Below are positions 24,298-32,811 of a stretch of DNA of 36,054 nt, piece after piece. The notes below the pieces were generated by a model. It was not told where the DNA came from and did not search any database. It was given only the letters and a program-made list of their open reading frames with translations. The translations under genes were made by a program, and so were the position numbers. The stretch covers positions 1 to 36,054 of the IMG/VR virus record IMGVR_UViG_3300024999_000244; one strand, written 5' to 3'. Numbering within the stretch: the stretch's first letter is position 1; each line of letters opens with the position of its first letter. The stretch comes from a virus.

Positions 24298-26409
24298 ATG
24301 TCAATAAAAAGCACATCTCACTATAAACATCTACAACATTATAATATCACATCTATTAATGATTTCCCTACTAACGCAGATATGAATGATAAATGTCGTT
24401 TATTTAAAGAAGATGACACTGTAGAAGAATATATTTGGAATGGTACTAAATGGATACCTGATACTCCCCTCCCCGTCTCTCTAGCAGATGATCAACTAAA
24501 CATATCACTAAACGCAGAACAAATAAATCTAAATACTGACGGAATCGAAGAATCTTTAGGTGAACCTGTAGAAACTCCTGCTCAATATTCCATGTTAGGC
24601 AGATTAGTTAGTTTAGCAAATATATTAACTACTTTATCTGATTCTAAGAATTTATCAAATATAATCACTGCAATAACTAATTTAGAGGGAGTAAATAGTA
24701 AAACAATAACTGATATTATCAATCAATTATCAAATGTAACAATAACTAGTTCTACATTACCTACAGGAGCATCTACTTCTGCTAAACAAGATACAATTAT
24801 ATCTCATGTAGATGGTGTAGAAACTTCTTTAACAAATATTATAACTAATGGTGTATCAGTAAATAATACTCCAAATGTAAGTGTGACATCAACAGTTAAT
24901 CCTAGTAATTTAGATATCTCCCTCTCTACTCATAAAAATGATATTTTAGGTATTAATAGTAAAACATTAACAGATTTATTTAATGATTTAGAGACAATTA
25001 AAAATATTGATTTTGGTTTAGGTGGAAATAAAACTTTATCAGATATAGTAACAGAATTATCAAATGTAAGTGTTATATCAAATGCTAATCCTTCTAATTT
25101 AGATATTCAATTATCTGCATTAAGAGATGCCTTAACTAAAACAGGTGAAAATAGTAGTACATTAGAAGATATTAATACAACTATTTCAACTTTGCAATCA
25201 GCATTAACCACAACAAAGAAAATTGATGATTTGTATACAATATTAAATACTATATATGCAAATAAAACTTTGTCTGATTTAAATACATCAATTGTTAATT
25301 TGGAAGGTTCTGGAAGTAAGACATTAACAGATATTGTTACTCAATTAACTTCAATGGCTAATACTAAAACTCTTGCTGATATTGTAACTGCTTTATCTTC
25401 TGTAACTATTAATAGTTCTGCATTACCTACTGGTGCATCAACATCTGCAAATCAAGATACTATAATCACTCACGTAGATGGAATAGAAACAAAATTAGAT
25501 ACTACTAATACTAATCTATCTGATATAAAAACTTTAACAGGTGAAGTTTCTGCTACTCCAACAGCAAATACAGAATTAGGTAGATTAAAATCTATTGAAG
25601 ATAAGTTAGATAGTTTGTCTACACTTGTTACAAATTTAAAAGATATTGATGGTATAAAGAAGATTACTGATAATATTACAATTAATACTATTCCATCAGG
25701 AGATAACAATATAGGAAATGTTGATATTGCTACTTTACCTAGTATACCAGAAGGAACAAATAATATTGGTGATGTAGATATAGTTTCGTCTGTATTACCT
25801 AGTGGTGCATCAACAGAAGCGACATTAGCAGAGATACTAGTAAAATTAATATCTGAACCTTCTACTTCTGCAAATCAAAGTACAATAATTGATCATGTAA
25901 ACGGAATTGAAACAGCATTAACTACTTTAAACGGTAAAGATTTTGCAACACAAACAACCTTAGCAGCAATTTTAAATAAAATTATAGAATCACCAGCAAC
26001 AGAAGCAAAGTTAGAAGCTGTTCGTGCTTTGTTAGCTGGAACTATTACCACTCAATCAACAGGTAGTTTAACTCCTGTAAAAACAGTAACAATTGCATCA
26101 GGTGCAACAGGTTTATCAGATATAATCGACCTTGAAGGTTATCAACTATTTGGTATTCAAATGCCAGCAACATGGGTAACTGCAAATATAACTTTTCAAA
26201 CTTCATTTGATGGAACAACTTTCCAAGATGCATATGATGATTCAGGTTTAGAAATAACATTACAAGCACTGCAAGGTAAAAATATTTCAGTAGATATTAA
26301 TGCTTTGAAATTAGCACCTTGGAAATATGTAAAATTTAGAAGTGGTACAAGTGGAACACCAGTTGACCAAACAGCAACAAGAGTATTAAAAATTGTTGCG
26401 AAGGTATAG
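24298..26409 (+). CDS. Repetitive distal tail/fibre protein
   Basis: 703 residues, ATG 24298 behind AAGGTGAT. The N-terminal 60 residues (NDFPTNADMNDKCRLFKEDD, EEYIWNGTKWIPDTPLPVSL) are a small attachment domain. A long repetitive stalk follows, with NKTLSDIVTEL-type units and two long copies of LPTGASTSAxQDTIIxHVDG (from about residues 156 and 378), plus partial copies near 500. The C-terminal domain of about 110 residues (ASGATGLSDIIDLEGYQLFGI, FQTSFDGTTFQDAYDDSGLE) is a beta sandwich like those found on virion appendages. Probably part of the tail tip or a fibre. It is not a tape measure: there is no long hydrophobic or helical tract. Confidence 0.75.
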   Translation: MSIKSTSHYKHLQHYNITSINDFPTNADMNDKCRLFKEDDTVEEYIWNGTKWIPDTPLPVSLADDQLNISLNAEQINLNTDGIEESLGEPVETPAQYSMLGRLVSLANILTTLSDSKNLSNIITAITNLEGVNSKTITDIINQLSNVTITSSTLPTGASTSAKQDTIISHVDGVETSLTNIITNGVSVNNTPNVSVTSTVNPSNLDISLSTHKNDILGINSKTLTDLFNDLETIKNIDFGLGGNKTLSDIVTELSNVSVISNANPSNLDIQLSALRDALTKTGENSSTLEDINTTISTLQSALTTTKKIDDLYTILNTIYANKTLSDLNTSIVNLEGSGSKTLTDIVTQLTSMANTKTLADIVTALSSVTINSSALPTGASTSANQDTIITHVDGIETKLDTTNTNLSDIKTLTGEVSATPTANTELGRLKSIEDKLDSLSTLVTNLKDIDGIKKITDNITINTIPSGDNNIGNVDIATLPSIPEGTNNIGDVDIVSSVLPSGASTEATLAEILVKLISEPSTSANQSTIIDHVNGIETALTTLNGKDFATQTTLAAILNKIIESPATEAKLEAVRALLAGTITTQSTGSLTPVKTVTIASGATGLSDIIDLEGYQLFGIQMPATWVTANITFQTSFDGTTFQDAYDDSGLEITLQALQGKNISVDINALKLAPWKYVKFRSGTSGTPVDQTATRVLKIVAKV

Positions 26410-26420
26410 GAGGTGTTAAT

Positions 26421-28151
26421 ATGTCACTTCCTTTAAAACCAAAAAGGTTAATTCAAAATGGATTAGTTGCTCATTATGCACCAATTAAACAAAGAAATTT
26501 GTTGAAGTGGAGTGAAGATTTTAGTAATGCTGTGTGGGCGAAAAGTGTAAATGGGACTGGTTCTGCTCCTGTCGTAACATCTAATTATGCTGTTAGTCCA
26601 GACGGTACAAATACAGCAAGTAGAATACAACTGAATAAAGGCATAGGAAATACAACTTCTGATTTGAGTTATGTAGACCAACTTCTAGTCAATTTTACTA
26701 ACCCTCATAGTATTACTAACAGTGTGTGGCTAAAAAGCAATGATAGTAATAATTATATAGTTGCTTTACGAGAAGGAACTTCTACTACACTTAAGTTGAT
26801 AACTATTACGAGTACATGGCAAAGATTTTTTTTAAATGTTACACATTCTTCAACTACCGCATCTCTACAAATTATGCTTAGGGGTACTTATGGAACAAGC
26901 AATTCAGCAGATATACTTGTTTGGGGTGCTCAACTAGAACTAGGCACATCAGCAACAACATATCAGAAAACTACTGATATGCAGACATTATGGAATCAAA
27001 AGCAAGAAAATATGAGTGTGACGAATATTGTGCAGAATGGTAATTTTGCTAGTGGGACTAGTGGGTGGAGTGCTGCTGGTGTTACTGCTACTGTTACCAT
27101 TAATAATGGTACACTGAATATTACTGGTAGTGGTACGTCTACAACAGTAGTTGCTGAACAAGTACAAATAAACTCTATAACACCATTAATAGGACATAAA
27201 GTTTATGGTAAGATTAGGTTTAGAGTTACAAATTCTAATTGCACAAACATAGGTTATCAGATAGACGGAAGTAGTGGTGGAACAAATAATTATTTTGTTA
27301 ATGTTACTAATCCTGTACAAAATAATTGGTATCAAAGCAGTGGAATTGCTACTGTTGGAAGTGACTTTACAGGAAATGTACGATTAGTTTTATTACATAT
27401 TTATGCAGACGCAGCAACAGCAAACGGTAAAGTCATGGAAGTACAGCAAGTATTAGTAATAGACTTAACTTCCCTCTTCGGTGCAGGAAATGAACCAACA
27501 ACACAACAATGTGATGAAATGTTTAGTTGGTTTGATGGTAGTATTAGAATGAATTTGAATAGATATAATGGAATGTTGGGTAGTACAAGTGCGGTTGATA
27601 ATAATGACCCATATTTTGACGGACAAGGGTTAAGTTTTTTGACGGATGATTATGTTAATATAGGTAATAGTAGTACATTTAATGTTGTAAATAATGACTT
27701 TACTCTTTTCGTTGTTTGTAAACCAACAACTACAAACCTTGAAGCAATCATCGGAAAAAATACATTCGTAACACATGGATGGGGTATATATCAAAATGCT
27801 GGAAAATTCAACTACTTAATTCGTGGTATGAGTGCTGGAAAATTTGTGTCGGCGAATAGTACGTATTCTGTTAATAATAATTATCTTGTAGTTGGCAGAA
27901 GGATGTCAAACGTAATAAATTTATTCATAAATAGAAACAAACAAACTGCTGAAGCAACAATAGAAGAAACAGTAGACAATTCAAGTTTGAATTTTCTGAT
28001 TGGAAAACCTGCAAACAGTGATAATTACCGTTTTAACGGTAATGTTGCTTTTGCATTGATGTATAATCGTGCATTAACAGATGCAGAAATAAACCAAAAT
28101 TACCATGTAATAAAACAAGAATGTGCAAGATTGGGGGTGATGTTACCATAG
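26421..28151 (+). CDS. Tail protein with LamG/concanavalin-like domain
   Basis: 576 residues, ATG 26421 after AGGAGGTG. Three beta-sandwich segments can be seen. Residues about 25-190 contain NLLKWSEDFSNAVWAKSVNG and end VWGAQLELGTSATTYQ, a carbohydrate-binding-like phage module. About 200-345 starts IVQNGNFASGTSGWSAAG, a second jelly roll. About 400-565 has DDYVNIGNSSTFNVVNNDFTLF, then FNGNVAFALMYNRALTDAEI, the hallmark of LamG/concanavalin-like domains. A host-surface binding role is likely. Its stop lies beside the non-canonical start proposed for the next gene. Confidence 0.8.
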   Translation: MSLPLKPKRLIQNGLVAHYAPIKQRNLLKWSEDFSNAVWAKSVNGTGSAPVVTSNYAVSPDGTNTASRIQLNKGIGNTTSDLSYVDQLLVNFTNPHSITNSVWLKSNDSNNYIVALREGTSTTLKLITITSTWQRFFLNVTHSSTTASLQIMLRGTYGTSNSADILVWGAQLELGTSATTYQKTTDMQTLWNQKQENMSVTNIVQNGNFASGTSGWSAAGVTATVTINNGTLNITGSGTSTTVVAEQVQINSITPLIGHKVYGKIRFRVTNSNCTNIGYQIDGSSGGTNNYFVNVTNPVQNNWYQSSGIATVGSDFTGNVRLVLLHIYADAATANGKVMEVQQVLVIDLTSLFGAGNEPTTQQCDEMFSWFDGSIRMNLNRYNGMLGSTSAVDNNDPYFDGQGLSFLTDDYVNIGNSSTFNVVNNDFTLFVVCKPTTTNLEAIIGKNTFVTHGWGIYQNAGKFNYLIRGMSAGKFVSANSTYSVNNNYLVVGRRMSNVINLFINRNKQTAEATIEETVDNSSLNFLIGKPANSDNYRFNGNVAFALMYNRALTDAEINQNYHVIKQECARLGVMLP

Positions 28152-28435
28152 TTATCATATTTGACACTAAAGAAATTGCGAATGAAATTAAGTTAGAATT
28201 ATATGACGGAACTCCTGCTTTAGAAGGTGGTGTTGGTAACGTCATTCTTGGAGATTATGCTGTAGATGGTGAAGGTAGATGTTGTGTGATGTGTCATGCT
28301 TGGAGTGAGCAGGATAAATTAGTATTACAGGATTATTTGAAAGATGTTGAAGGTGTAAGAGTATTGGATGAATTGCCTAGTGATTGGAATGTTGGTGGAG
28401 AAATAGTGGAAGAAATAATAGAAGAAGTTAGTTAA
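28148..28435 (+). CDS. Small tail-region protein (start uncertain)
   Basis: About 95 residues. The ATG at 28121 lacks a binding site and overlaps the previous gene by 31 nt. An excellent binding site GGGGGTGAT (28133-28141) points instead to ATA 28148, overlapping the previous stop by 4 nt, so a rare AUA start is proposed. The product begins VIIFDTKEIANEIKLELYDG and has a strongly acidic C-terminus (EEIIEEVS). Family unknown; position suggests a virion or assembly component. Confidence 0.65.
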   Translation: MVIIFDTKEIANEIKLELYDGTPALEGGVGNVILGDYAVDGEGRCCVMCHAWSEQDKLVLQDYLKDVEGVRVLDELPSDWNVGGEIVEEIIEEVS

Positions 28436-28447
28436 TGTAAATATAAT
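28433..28447 (+). promoter_or_regulatory. Recurrent motif TAATGTAAATATAAT
   Basis: Copy of the recurrent intergenic motif overlapping the stop codon of the tail gene, upstream of two strong hairpins. Confidence 0.4.
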
Positions 28448-28480
28448 TTATTTATTCATTTTTATACATACTAGTAAATC

Positions 28481-28555
28481 AAAATAAGGATTATTTCATA
28501 CCAACACATTAATTTATGCGTTGATGTGGAGTAATCCTTATTTTTTAGTTTTATT
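28481..28555 (+). terminator. Large hairpin terminator after tail genes
   Basis: Perfect 13-bp stem AAAATAAGGATTA/TAATCCTTATTTT (28481-28493 with 28532-28544), followed by TTAGTTTTATT. The 38-nt interior can fold further (CAAC with GTTG). The bounding 28436-28703 contains no gene. Confidence 0.75.
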
Positions 28556-28584
28556 GTGACCAAACTGAGATTTGGTCACGATTT
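28556..28584 (+). terminator. Second hairpin terminator
   Basis: Perfect 9-bp stem GTGACCAAA/TTTGGTCAC with loop CTGAGA (28556-28579), then GATTTTG. Tandem with the preceding terminator. Confidence 0.65.
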
Positions 28585-28703
28585 TGTAAATTAGAAACCC
28601 TTATTTTATAGGTGTTTAGTGAGTGTGTGATTTTTGATAAATCTGTGATTTTTGAGAGATTTAATGATTAATTAGTAAAATAAAATTTTAAGGAGATGTT
28701 AGT

Positions 28704-29285
28704 ATTTCTAATGTATTAAAATTGGTAAGTGACGTTGGGATCAGTGTGAACCACTATTTGAAACCACGTAGTTTTTTGATTTATAAAAATGGGGAACCTG
28801 TCCCTCAAGTTACGATGTATGAAACTAAAGAAGCAAAAGATTACAAGAAAAAATTTATTAAACACATTAAAGAACAAGTTAATCTTCAAGGATGGGAAAA
28901 ATCAGATAATAAGTATCAGAAATATTTCGTTGATTGTACGTTTTTCTTCCCACGTATAGATATGGATAGTAATAATATGTATAAATTACTTCTGGACTCC
29001 CTGACAGAATCAGAAGTTTGCTGGATTGATGACACACAATCATGTGAAAGGACACAAGGTATATTCTATGATTCTAAAAATTCAAGAATAGAAATTGAAA
29101 TACGTCCTGTCGATTTTGTAGGTATCTTCCCTACTAACGAACAATTACAAATATTTAAAAGTAATTGCATCACATGCAATAGATATAAAGATGGCAGATG
29201 TAGTATTTTAGTAAAAAGTTTAGAAGGAAGGATAATTGATAATGTAAAAAATTTAATATGTAGTAAGTTTAAATTAAAAAAGTAA
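28704..29285 (+). CDS. RusA-like Holliday junction resolvase
   Basis: Predicted dimeric endonuclease that cleaves four-way junctions. The RusA signature is visible: RIDMDSNNMYKLLLDSLTES and then CWIDDTQ, giving the Asp pair, the Asp before Leu and the DD motif. An N-terminal region (KPRSFLIYKNGEPVPQ) and a strand EIEIRPV complete the fold. An extra C-terminal part has CITCNRYKDGRC, perhaps a small metal site. The TTG at 28722 has no binding site. AAGGAG (28690-28695) is spaced 8 nt from ATT 28704, so an AUU start (SNVLKLVSDVG) is proposed. Confidence 0.8.
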   Translation: MSNVLKLVSDVGISVNHYLKPRSFLIYKNGEPVPQVTMYETKEAKDYKKKFIKHIKEQVNLQGWEKSDNKYQKYFVDCTFFFPRIDMDSNNMYKLLLDSLTESEVCWIDDTQSCERTQGIFYDSKNSRIEIEIRPVDFVGIFPTNEQLQIFKSNCITCNRYKDGRCSILVKSLEGRIIDNVKNLICSKFKLKK

Positions 29286-29290
29286 TAACA

Positions 29291-29305
29291 AATTGTAAAT
29301 ATAAT
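29291..29305 (+). promoter_or_regulatory. Recurrent motif AATTGTAAATATAAT
   Basis: Ends two bases before the outer stem of leader RNA copy F. If it acts as a T4-like late -10 box, the transcript would begin at about the first base of the stem. Confidence 0.5.
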
Positions 29306-29307
29306 TA

Positions 29308-29383
29308 TCAGAGGATAGTGATTGCAACATGATAAGTAGTTTTCCTAGACTACTTCCTCTGACTTATTTTTATTTTAGGAAAA
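29308..29383 (+). ncRNA. Structured leader RNA, copy F
   Basis: Outer stem TCAGAGGA/TCCTCTGA (29308-29315 with 29355-29362), then U-rich. Hairpin 1 is weak (GTG/CAT around ATTGCAA). The linker is GATA. Hairpin 2 is AAGTAGT/ACTACTT with loop TTTCCTAG (29334-29355). TTTTCCTA (29340-29347) is exactly complementary to TAGGAAAA (29376-29383), and five of its bases also match the ribosome binding site TAGGAGG at 29396. Confidence 0.75.
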
Positions 29384-29411
29384 GAAAATATACTATAGGA
29401 GGTAATGAATA

Positions 29412-30164
29412 ATGGAAGAAAATATTGAAATTATAAATCCATATGGTTTTATTTATATAACAACTAATTTAATTAATGGAAAGAAATATATTGGTCAAAA
29501 ATTATTTATTAAATATTGGCAAAATTATTTAGGTAGTGGTATTCAGTTAATTAATGCAATTAAAAAGTATGGGAAAGAATATTTTAGTAGAGAAATTATT
29601 GCTATTGCTTATTCTGAAGATGAATTGAACAAGTTAGAAAAAGAATCTATTAAAATTCATAACGCTGTAAAAAGTAATGATTATTATAATATTACACATG
29701 GAGGAGATGGAGGTTGGATTGGATTAAAACATTCTGAAGAATCAAAAATAAAAATGAGTCAATCTCGTACTGGTCTACATCCTTCTAAAGAAACTATAGA
29801 AAAACTTAAACAACGTACAGGTGAAAATAATCCTCATTATGGTAAACATCATACAGAAGAAACAAAAAGAAAGATAAGTGAAAAGAAAAAAGGGAAAGTA
29901 TATACAGAAGAACGAAAACTTAAAATGAATTTTACATGGTTAAAAGGAAAAAATAATCCTAGATATGGTATAAAGACATCTGAAGAAACTAAATTTAAAC
30001 AAAGTGAAGCAAAAAGAAAATTTGATAATGAAAATGTAAATGAAATACGTAATAAATATGCAACAGGAAAATATACAATTACAAGTTTAGCACAAGAATA
30101 TAAAGTAGCAATTTCATTAATTAGTAATGTAATTAATCATAAAAGAGCTTACAAATATATATAA
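29412..30164 (+). CDS. GIY-YIG homing endonuclease with NUMOD3 motifs
   Basis: 250 residues, ATG 29412 with TAGGAGGT. The catalytic domain reads GFIYITTNLINGKKYIGQKL, so the canonical GIY is GFIY here, followed by YIGQ. The Glu lies in LEKESIKIHN. The middle contains four NUMOD3-type segments (GLKHSEESKIKMSQ, GLHPSKETIEKLKQR, HYGKHHTEETKRKISEK, RYGIKTSEETKFKQSEA). The C-terminus is a helix-turn-helix (YTITSLAQEYKVAISLISNVINHKRAYKY). A different subtype from the two GIY-YIG genes at 939 and 13883. Confidence 0.92.
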   Translation: MEENIEIINPYGFIYITTNLINGKKYIGQKLFIKYWQNYLGSGIQLINAIKKYGKEYFSREIIAIAYSEDELNKLEKESIKIHNAVKSNDYYNITHGGDGGWIGLKHSEESKIKMSQSRTGLHPSKETIEKLKQRTGENNPHYGKHHTEETKRKISEKKKGKVYTEERKLKMNFTWLKGKNNPRYGIKTSEETKFKQSEAKRKFDNENVNEIRNKYATGKYTITSLAQEYKVAISLISNVINHKRAYKYI

Positions 30165-30170
30165 ACATAA

Positions 30171-30266
30171 ATTTTTCTATCTTTAGATGTAAAAGTAATT
30201 GAAAAAGGAAGAAAAGAGAGAAAGAAAGCAAAGGAAAAGTTGAAGAATAATTTAAATAGTGATTAG
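30171..30266 (+). pseudogene. Possible gene remnant behind the endonuclease
   Basis: An open stretch of about 31 codons directly after the endonuclease encodes a charged peptide (LDVKVIEKGRKERKKAKEKL) and ends with TAG. It has no recognisable ribosome binding site or standard start. It could be the tail of a gene displaced by insertion of the endonuclease, or chance. Confidence 0.25.
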
Positions 30267-30280
30267 ATTATAAATATAAT
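30266..30280 (+). promoter_or_regulatory. Recurrent motif GATTATAAATATAAT
   Basis: Exact match to the copy at 799. It lies 135 nt upstream of the coiled-coil gene. The intervening sequence has no clear hairpin. Confidence 0.5.
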
Positions 30281-30345
30281 TATACATAACTATAACACTT
30301 CCCTCCTTCCACTTTATTTAGACAATATTCGTTTTATATTCACTC

Positions 30346-30374
30346 TTTATTTTATCATTTATCTATAGTATAAT
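30346..30374 (+). promoter_or_regulatory. Possible sigma-A-type promoter
   Basis: TATAAT (30369-30374) with a weak -35 (TTTATT, 17-nt spacing), 41 nt before the start of the coiled-coil gene. Confidence 0.4.
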
Positions 30375-30415
30375 ACTTTAGTATAAAACATATATTATAT
30401 TACAGAGGTGATAAG

Positions 30416-31855
30416 ATGAATATTAAAATGATGTCAGAAGATCCTAAGATTAAATTTGCAGACACTTATAAAAATGATAAAGATAAAACTGTAGACAAGA
30501 AGAAAAAATTATTAGAAAAATTCATAAATGTAACAAAAGTTGAAGATGTGAAAGATTCTGAAGAATTACAAGAATTTATTACTCCTGAAAAATTAGTAAA
30601 TGATAAATCTACAGATAAAACTAATAATGATAAGGAATATTTAAAAGATTTAAAAAGTAAAGATAAACAGATTGATAATTTACAGAAGGAGTTAGTATTA
30701 AAAAATAAAGAATTAAAAGACAATAAATCTACTATTTCACTTTTAAAGAAAGAAATTTATGATTTAAAACAAAAGAATATTTTAGATGAGAATGCTGAAA
30801 TATTATCATTGAGAAATAAAGTTTCTGAACAAGAAAATATTTTAGTTAAAATTCAAGAAGAAGTATTAGATAGATTACCTTATAAAGAAAATTATAAAAA
30901 CTTAGTAAAAGATAATAAGAGTTATAGAAGTACATTTGCTATAATGAAATTTGAACATCAAGAATTACGTATAAAATATGAAAAACTTAAAACTGCCTTA
31001 ACACATATTAATACTTCTAGTATAGCAAAAGATTTGCAGAAACATAAAGAAATTATTAATAATATGAGTATTGAATTGCAACATTTTAAAAACCTTGCTG
31101 AAAATTATAAAAAATCTTTAACAGTAAAAGATTTAATAGATGAATTAGTGGAAAGATTTAATGATAAGAATTATATGGAATATGAAAAAATTTATAATTT
31201 GTATAAGTTATATTTTAATAAAATGAAATTTGGTGTAGGTTATAATTATAAATCCGAAGAACAGAAAGTAGAAGAAAATGTTAATATTGAATTTGGTTGG
31301 TTAAGGGTTATTGATGATAGATGGTTTTTTGTTGGAACAAATTATAAAACTTATCCTATTATTAATACTGTTCCGTATATGAAAAATGGAATTCCTGCAA
31401 AGGCAATTGTAGAATTTGGATTAGCAAATTTAATTAAGGCATTTCAGAATTATAGTTTTGATTATGATATGTATGAAGAAAATTCATTATTTATCAATAA
31501 ATATAAACGTAAAAACACTAATGAATATGTTAATTTTGGTAATTTTACAGTTTTAATTGTTGGTTCGTTATATAAAAATAGATATATGGACAGATTAAGA
31601 AAACATGGATTAGATGTATTATGGTTTAATCCATTTGAAGAAAATGTGAGCAAATTAGAATCTATGATTGGACGTTCTGATATAGTTATTATTTGTAGAA
31701 GACATACAAAACATTATGTTAATGAATTAATAAAAGCGTCTTTTAGCAATGATGATAAATTTCAATTTATAGAAAAAGATAATGAAGATAGTATTGTTGG
31801 AAGAGTAAGATTTGCTGGAATTAAATTGGGATTGATTAAAATTGATAGTGATTAA
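30416..31855 (+). CDS. Coiled-coil protein with DUF2325-like C-terminus
   Basis: 479 residues, start behind GAGGTGAT. Residues 1-70 are highly charged. About 70-240 form a long coiled coil (LKDLKSKDKQIDNLQKEL, LLKKEIYDLKQKNIL). The middle (about 255-370) is a small mixed domain with FGWLRVIDDRWFFVG. The C-terminal 100 residues (FTVLIVGSLYKNRYMDRLRK, HGLDVLWFNPFEE, GRSDIVIICRRHTKHYVNELIK) follow the DUF2325 pattern: a Rossmann-like VLIVG start, then a strand ending in an SH/KH motif. Function unknown. The domain pairing suggests a filament-tethered regulatory or nucleic-acid-associated protein. Confidence 0.7.
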   Translation: MNIKMMSEDPKIKFADTYKNDKDKTVDKKKKLLEKFINVTKVEDVKDSEELQEFITPEKLVNDKSTDKTNNDKEYLKDLKSKDKQIDNLQKELVLKNKELKDNKSTISLLKKEIYDLKQKNILDENAEILSLRNKVSEQENILVKIQEEVLDRLPYKENYKNLVKDNKSYRSTFAIMKFEHQELRIKYEKLKTALTHINTSSIAKDLQKHKEIINNMSIELQHFKNLAENYKKSLTVKDLIDELVERFNDKNYMEYEKIYNLYKLYFNKMKFGVGYNYKSEEQKVEENVNIEFGWLRVIDDRWFFVGTNYKTYPIINTVPYMKNGIPAKAIVEFGLANLIKAFQNYSFDYDMYEENSLFINKYKRKNTNEYVNFGNFTVLIVGSLYKNRYMDRLRKHGLDVLWFNPFEENVSKLESMIGRSDIVIICRRHTKHYVNELIKASFSNDDKFQFIEKDNEDSIVGRVRFAGIKLGLIKIDSD

Positions 31856-31910
31856 TATTTGATAGATATGATTGTGGTATTAGTATGGTAATTTAATATT
31901 TATAATATTT

Positions 31911-31944
31911 AAGAATATAGATAAAATTCTATATTCTTTTTTAT
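31911..31944 (+). terminator. Intrinsic terminator
   Basis: Perfect 11-bp stem AAGAATATAGA/TCTATATTCTT (31911-31921 with 31928-31938) and six Ts. Confidence 0.85.
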
Positions 31945-32000
31945 GTTCAGTTTTAAGATAAAAAACAAATAAAATAAAAAAATAAACGGAGGTATCTCTT

Positions 32001-32444
32001 ATGTCAAAAGTAAATAAACTAACTTCTTCTATTCTCCTTCAGGAGCAATCCAAATTATTCTTAACGAAAAAAGTAATTGTAAATATCAATAAAAAAGATT
32101 ATGAAGTATTGGTGGATCAGAAATTCTTACCCACAAAACTAAATCAGTTAATTTTAGAATCTGTTAGTAATTATGATAATCTTAAAGAATTAGATGAATC
32201 TGTTAAAGTTTCATATCTAATGCTACTAGCAATAAAATATTTTACGAACGTGGAAATTGCTAAAACGGATTCTTTTGAAGATCAAATTAGGATACTTAAT
32301 GCACTAATCAATCTAGAAATTTTGGATAAGATATTAAGTGAATTTCCAGAAAGTGAATTAGAAAAAATTAATGATTATATGTTGAAATTTAATAGTAATA
32401 TTGATAAATTTATGAAAGACGAGAAAAGGTATGGAATATTTTAA
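32001..32444 (+). CDS. Hypothetical helical protein, 147 aa
   Basis: ATG 32001 about 12 nt after CGGAGG. A short beta hairpin (VIVNINKKDYEVLVDQKFLPTK) is followed by helices (VSYLMLLAIKYFTNVEI; RILNALINLEILDKILSEF). Size and layout resemble phage tail-assembly chaperone-like or small regulatory proteins, but no family is recognised. Its end overlaps the small ORF at 32431. Confidence 0.7.
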   Translation: MSKVNKLTSSILLQEQSKLFLTKKVIVNINKKDYEVLVDQKFLPTKLNQLILESVSNYDNLKELDESVKVSYLMLLAIKYFTNVEIAKTDSFEDQIRILNALINLEILDKILSEFPESELEKINDYMLKFNSNIDKFMKDEKRYGIF

Positions 32445-32553
32445 GAAGATTATGGGTGAAGGTTTAGTGGATGTGGATGGTGAATTAGCGGATAAAGTAG
32501 ATGAAAGTGAAAATGAATTATTTAATAAAATAGAAATTACTGATACTGAATAA
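32431..32553 (+). CDS. Small acidic ORF overlapping the previous gene
   Basis: 40 codons from ATG 32431 (+1 relative to the previous frame), with AAAAGG directly upstream, encoding an acidic peptide (MEYFKKIMGEGLVDVDGELA onward). The 14-nt overlap with the preceding gene suggests translational coupling. A frameshift fusion is a less likely alternative, as no clear slippery site is seen. Confidence 0.45.
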   Translation: MEYFKKIMGEGLVDVDGELADKVDESENELFNKIEITDTE

Positions 32554-32579
32554 TAAAACTATAGAATAATACAATAATA

Positions 32580-32594
32580 GATTGTAAATATAAT
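32580..32594 (+). promoter_or_regulatory. Recurrent motif GATTGTAAATATAAT (first of two)
   Basis: Exact consensus copy. It is followed at once by TTAAATATAATTAATAGAGT, and AATAGAGT (32613-32620) pairs with ACTCTATT (32677-32684) as the outer stem of an imperfect hairpin. No gene lies between this and 32918. Confidence 0.5.
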
Positions 32595-32612
32595 TGATAA
32601 TTAAATATAATT

Positions 32613-32684
32613 AATAGAGTCAGGATTGATATGTATACCATATATTTTATATTTTGTTTGCTATCATATTTCTCCTACTCTATT
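32613..32684 (+). other. Imperfect hairpin region without gene
   Basis: Outer stem AATAGAGT/ACTCTATT plus AGGA/TCCT, with an inner hairpin ATATG/CATAT. It resembles the leader RNA family in outline, but has no U-run, no clear second hairpin and no clear downstream complement, so it is not counted as a member. Confidence 0.4.
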
Positions 32685-32710
32685 TAATTATGTAATTAAT
32701 AGATTTTACA

Positions 32711-32725
32711 GATTGTAAATATAAT
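32711..32725 (+). promoter_or_regulatory. Recurrent motif GATTGTAAATATAAT (second of two)
   Basis: Identical to the copy at 32580, 131 nt downstream, and preceded by TTTACA so that TTTACA-GAT-TGTAAA forms a short dyad. A terminator follows at 32754. Confidence 0.5.
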
Positions 32726-32753
32726 TATTAGAATTAAATATTTCAATAGATTA

Positions 32754-32785
32754 AAGACATCTCATAAATCAAGAGGTGTCTTTTC
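32754..32785 (+). terminator. Intrinsic terminator
   Basis: AAGACATCTC (32754-32763) pairs with GAGGTGTCTT (32773-32782, one G-U), then Ts. It lies between the second recurrent motif and leader RNA copy E. Confidence 0.75.
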
Positions 32786-32811
32786 TTGTGTTGAAATATA
32801 GCACAAATTTT

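Noticed and set aside
24760-25830. LPTGAS repeats as LPxTG sortase anchors
   Set aside because: They are internal repeats in a phage stalk with no C-terminal membrane segment or signal peptide.
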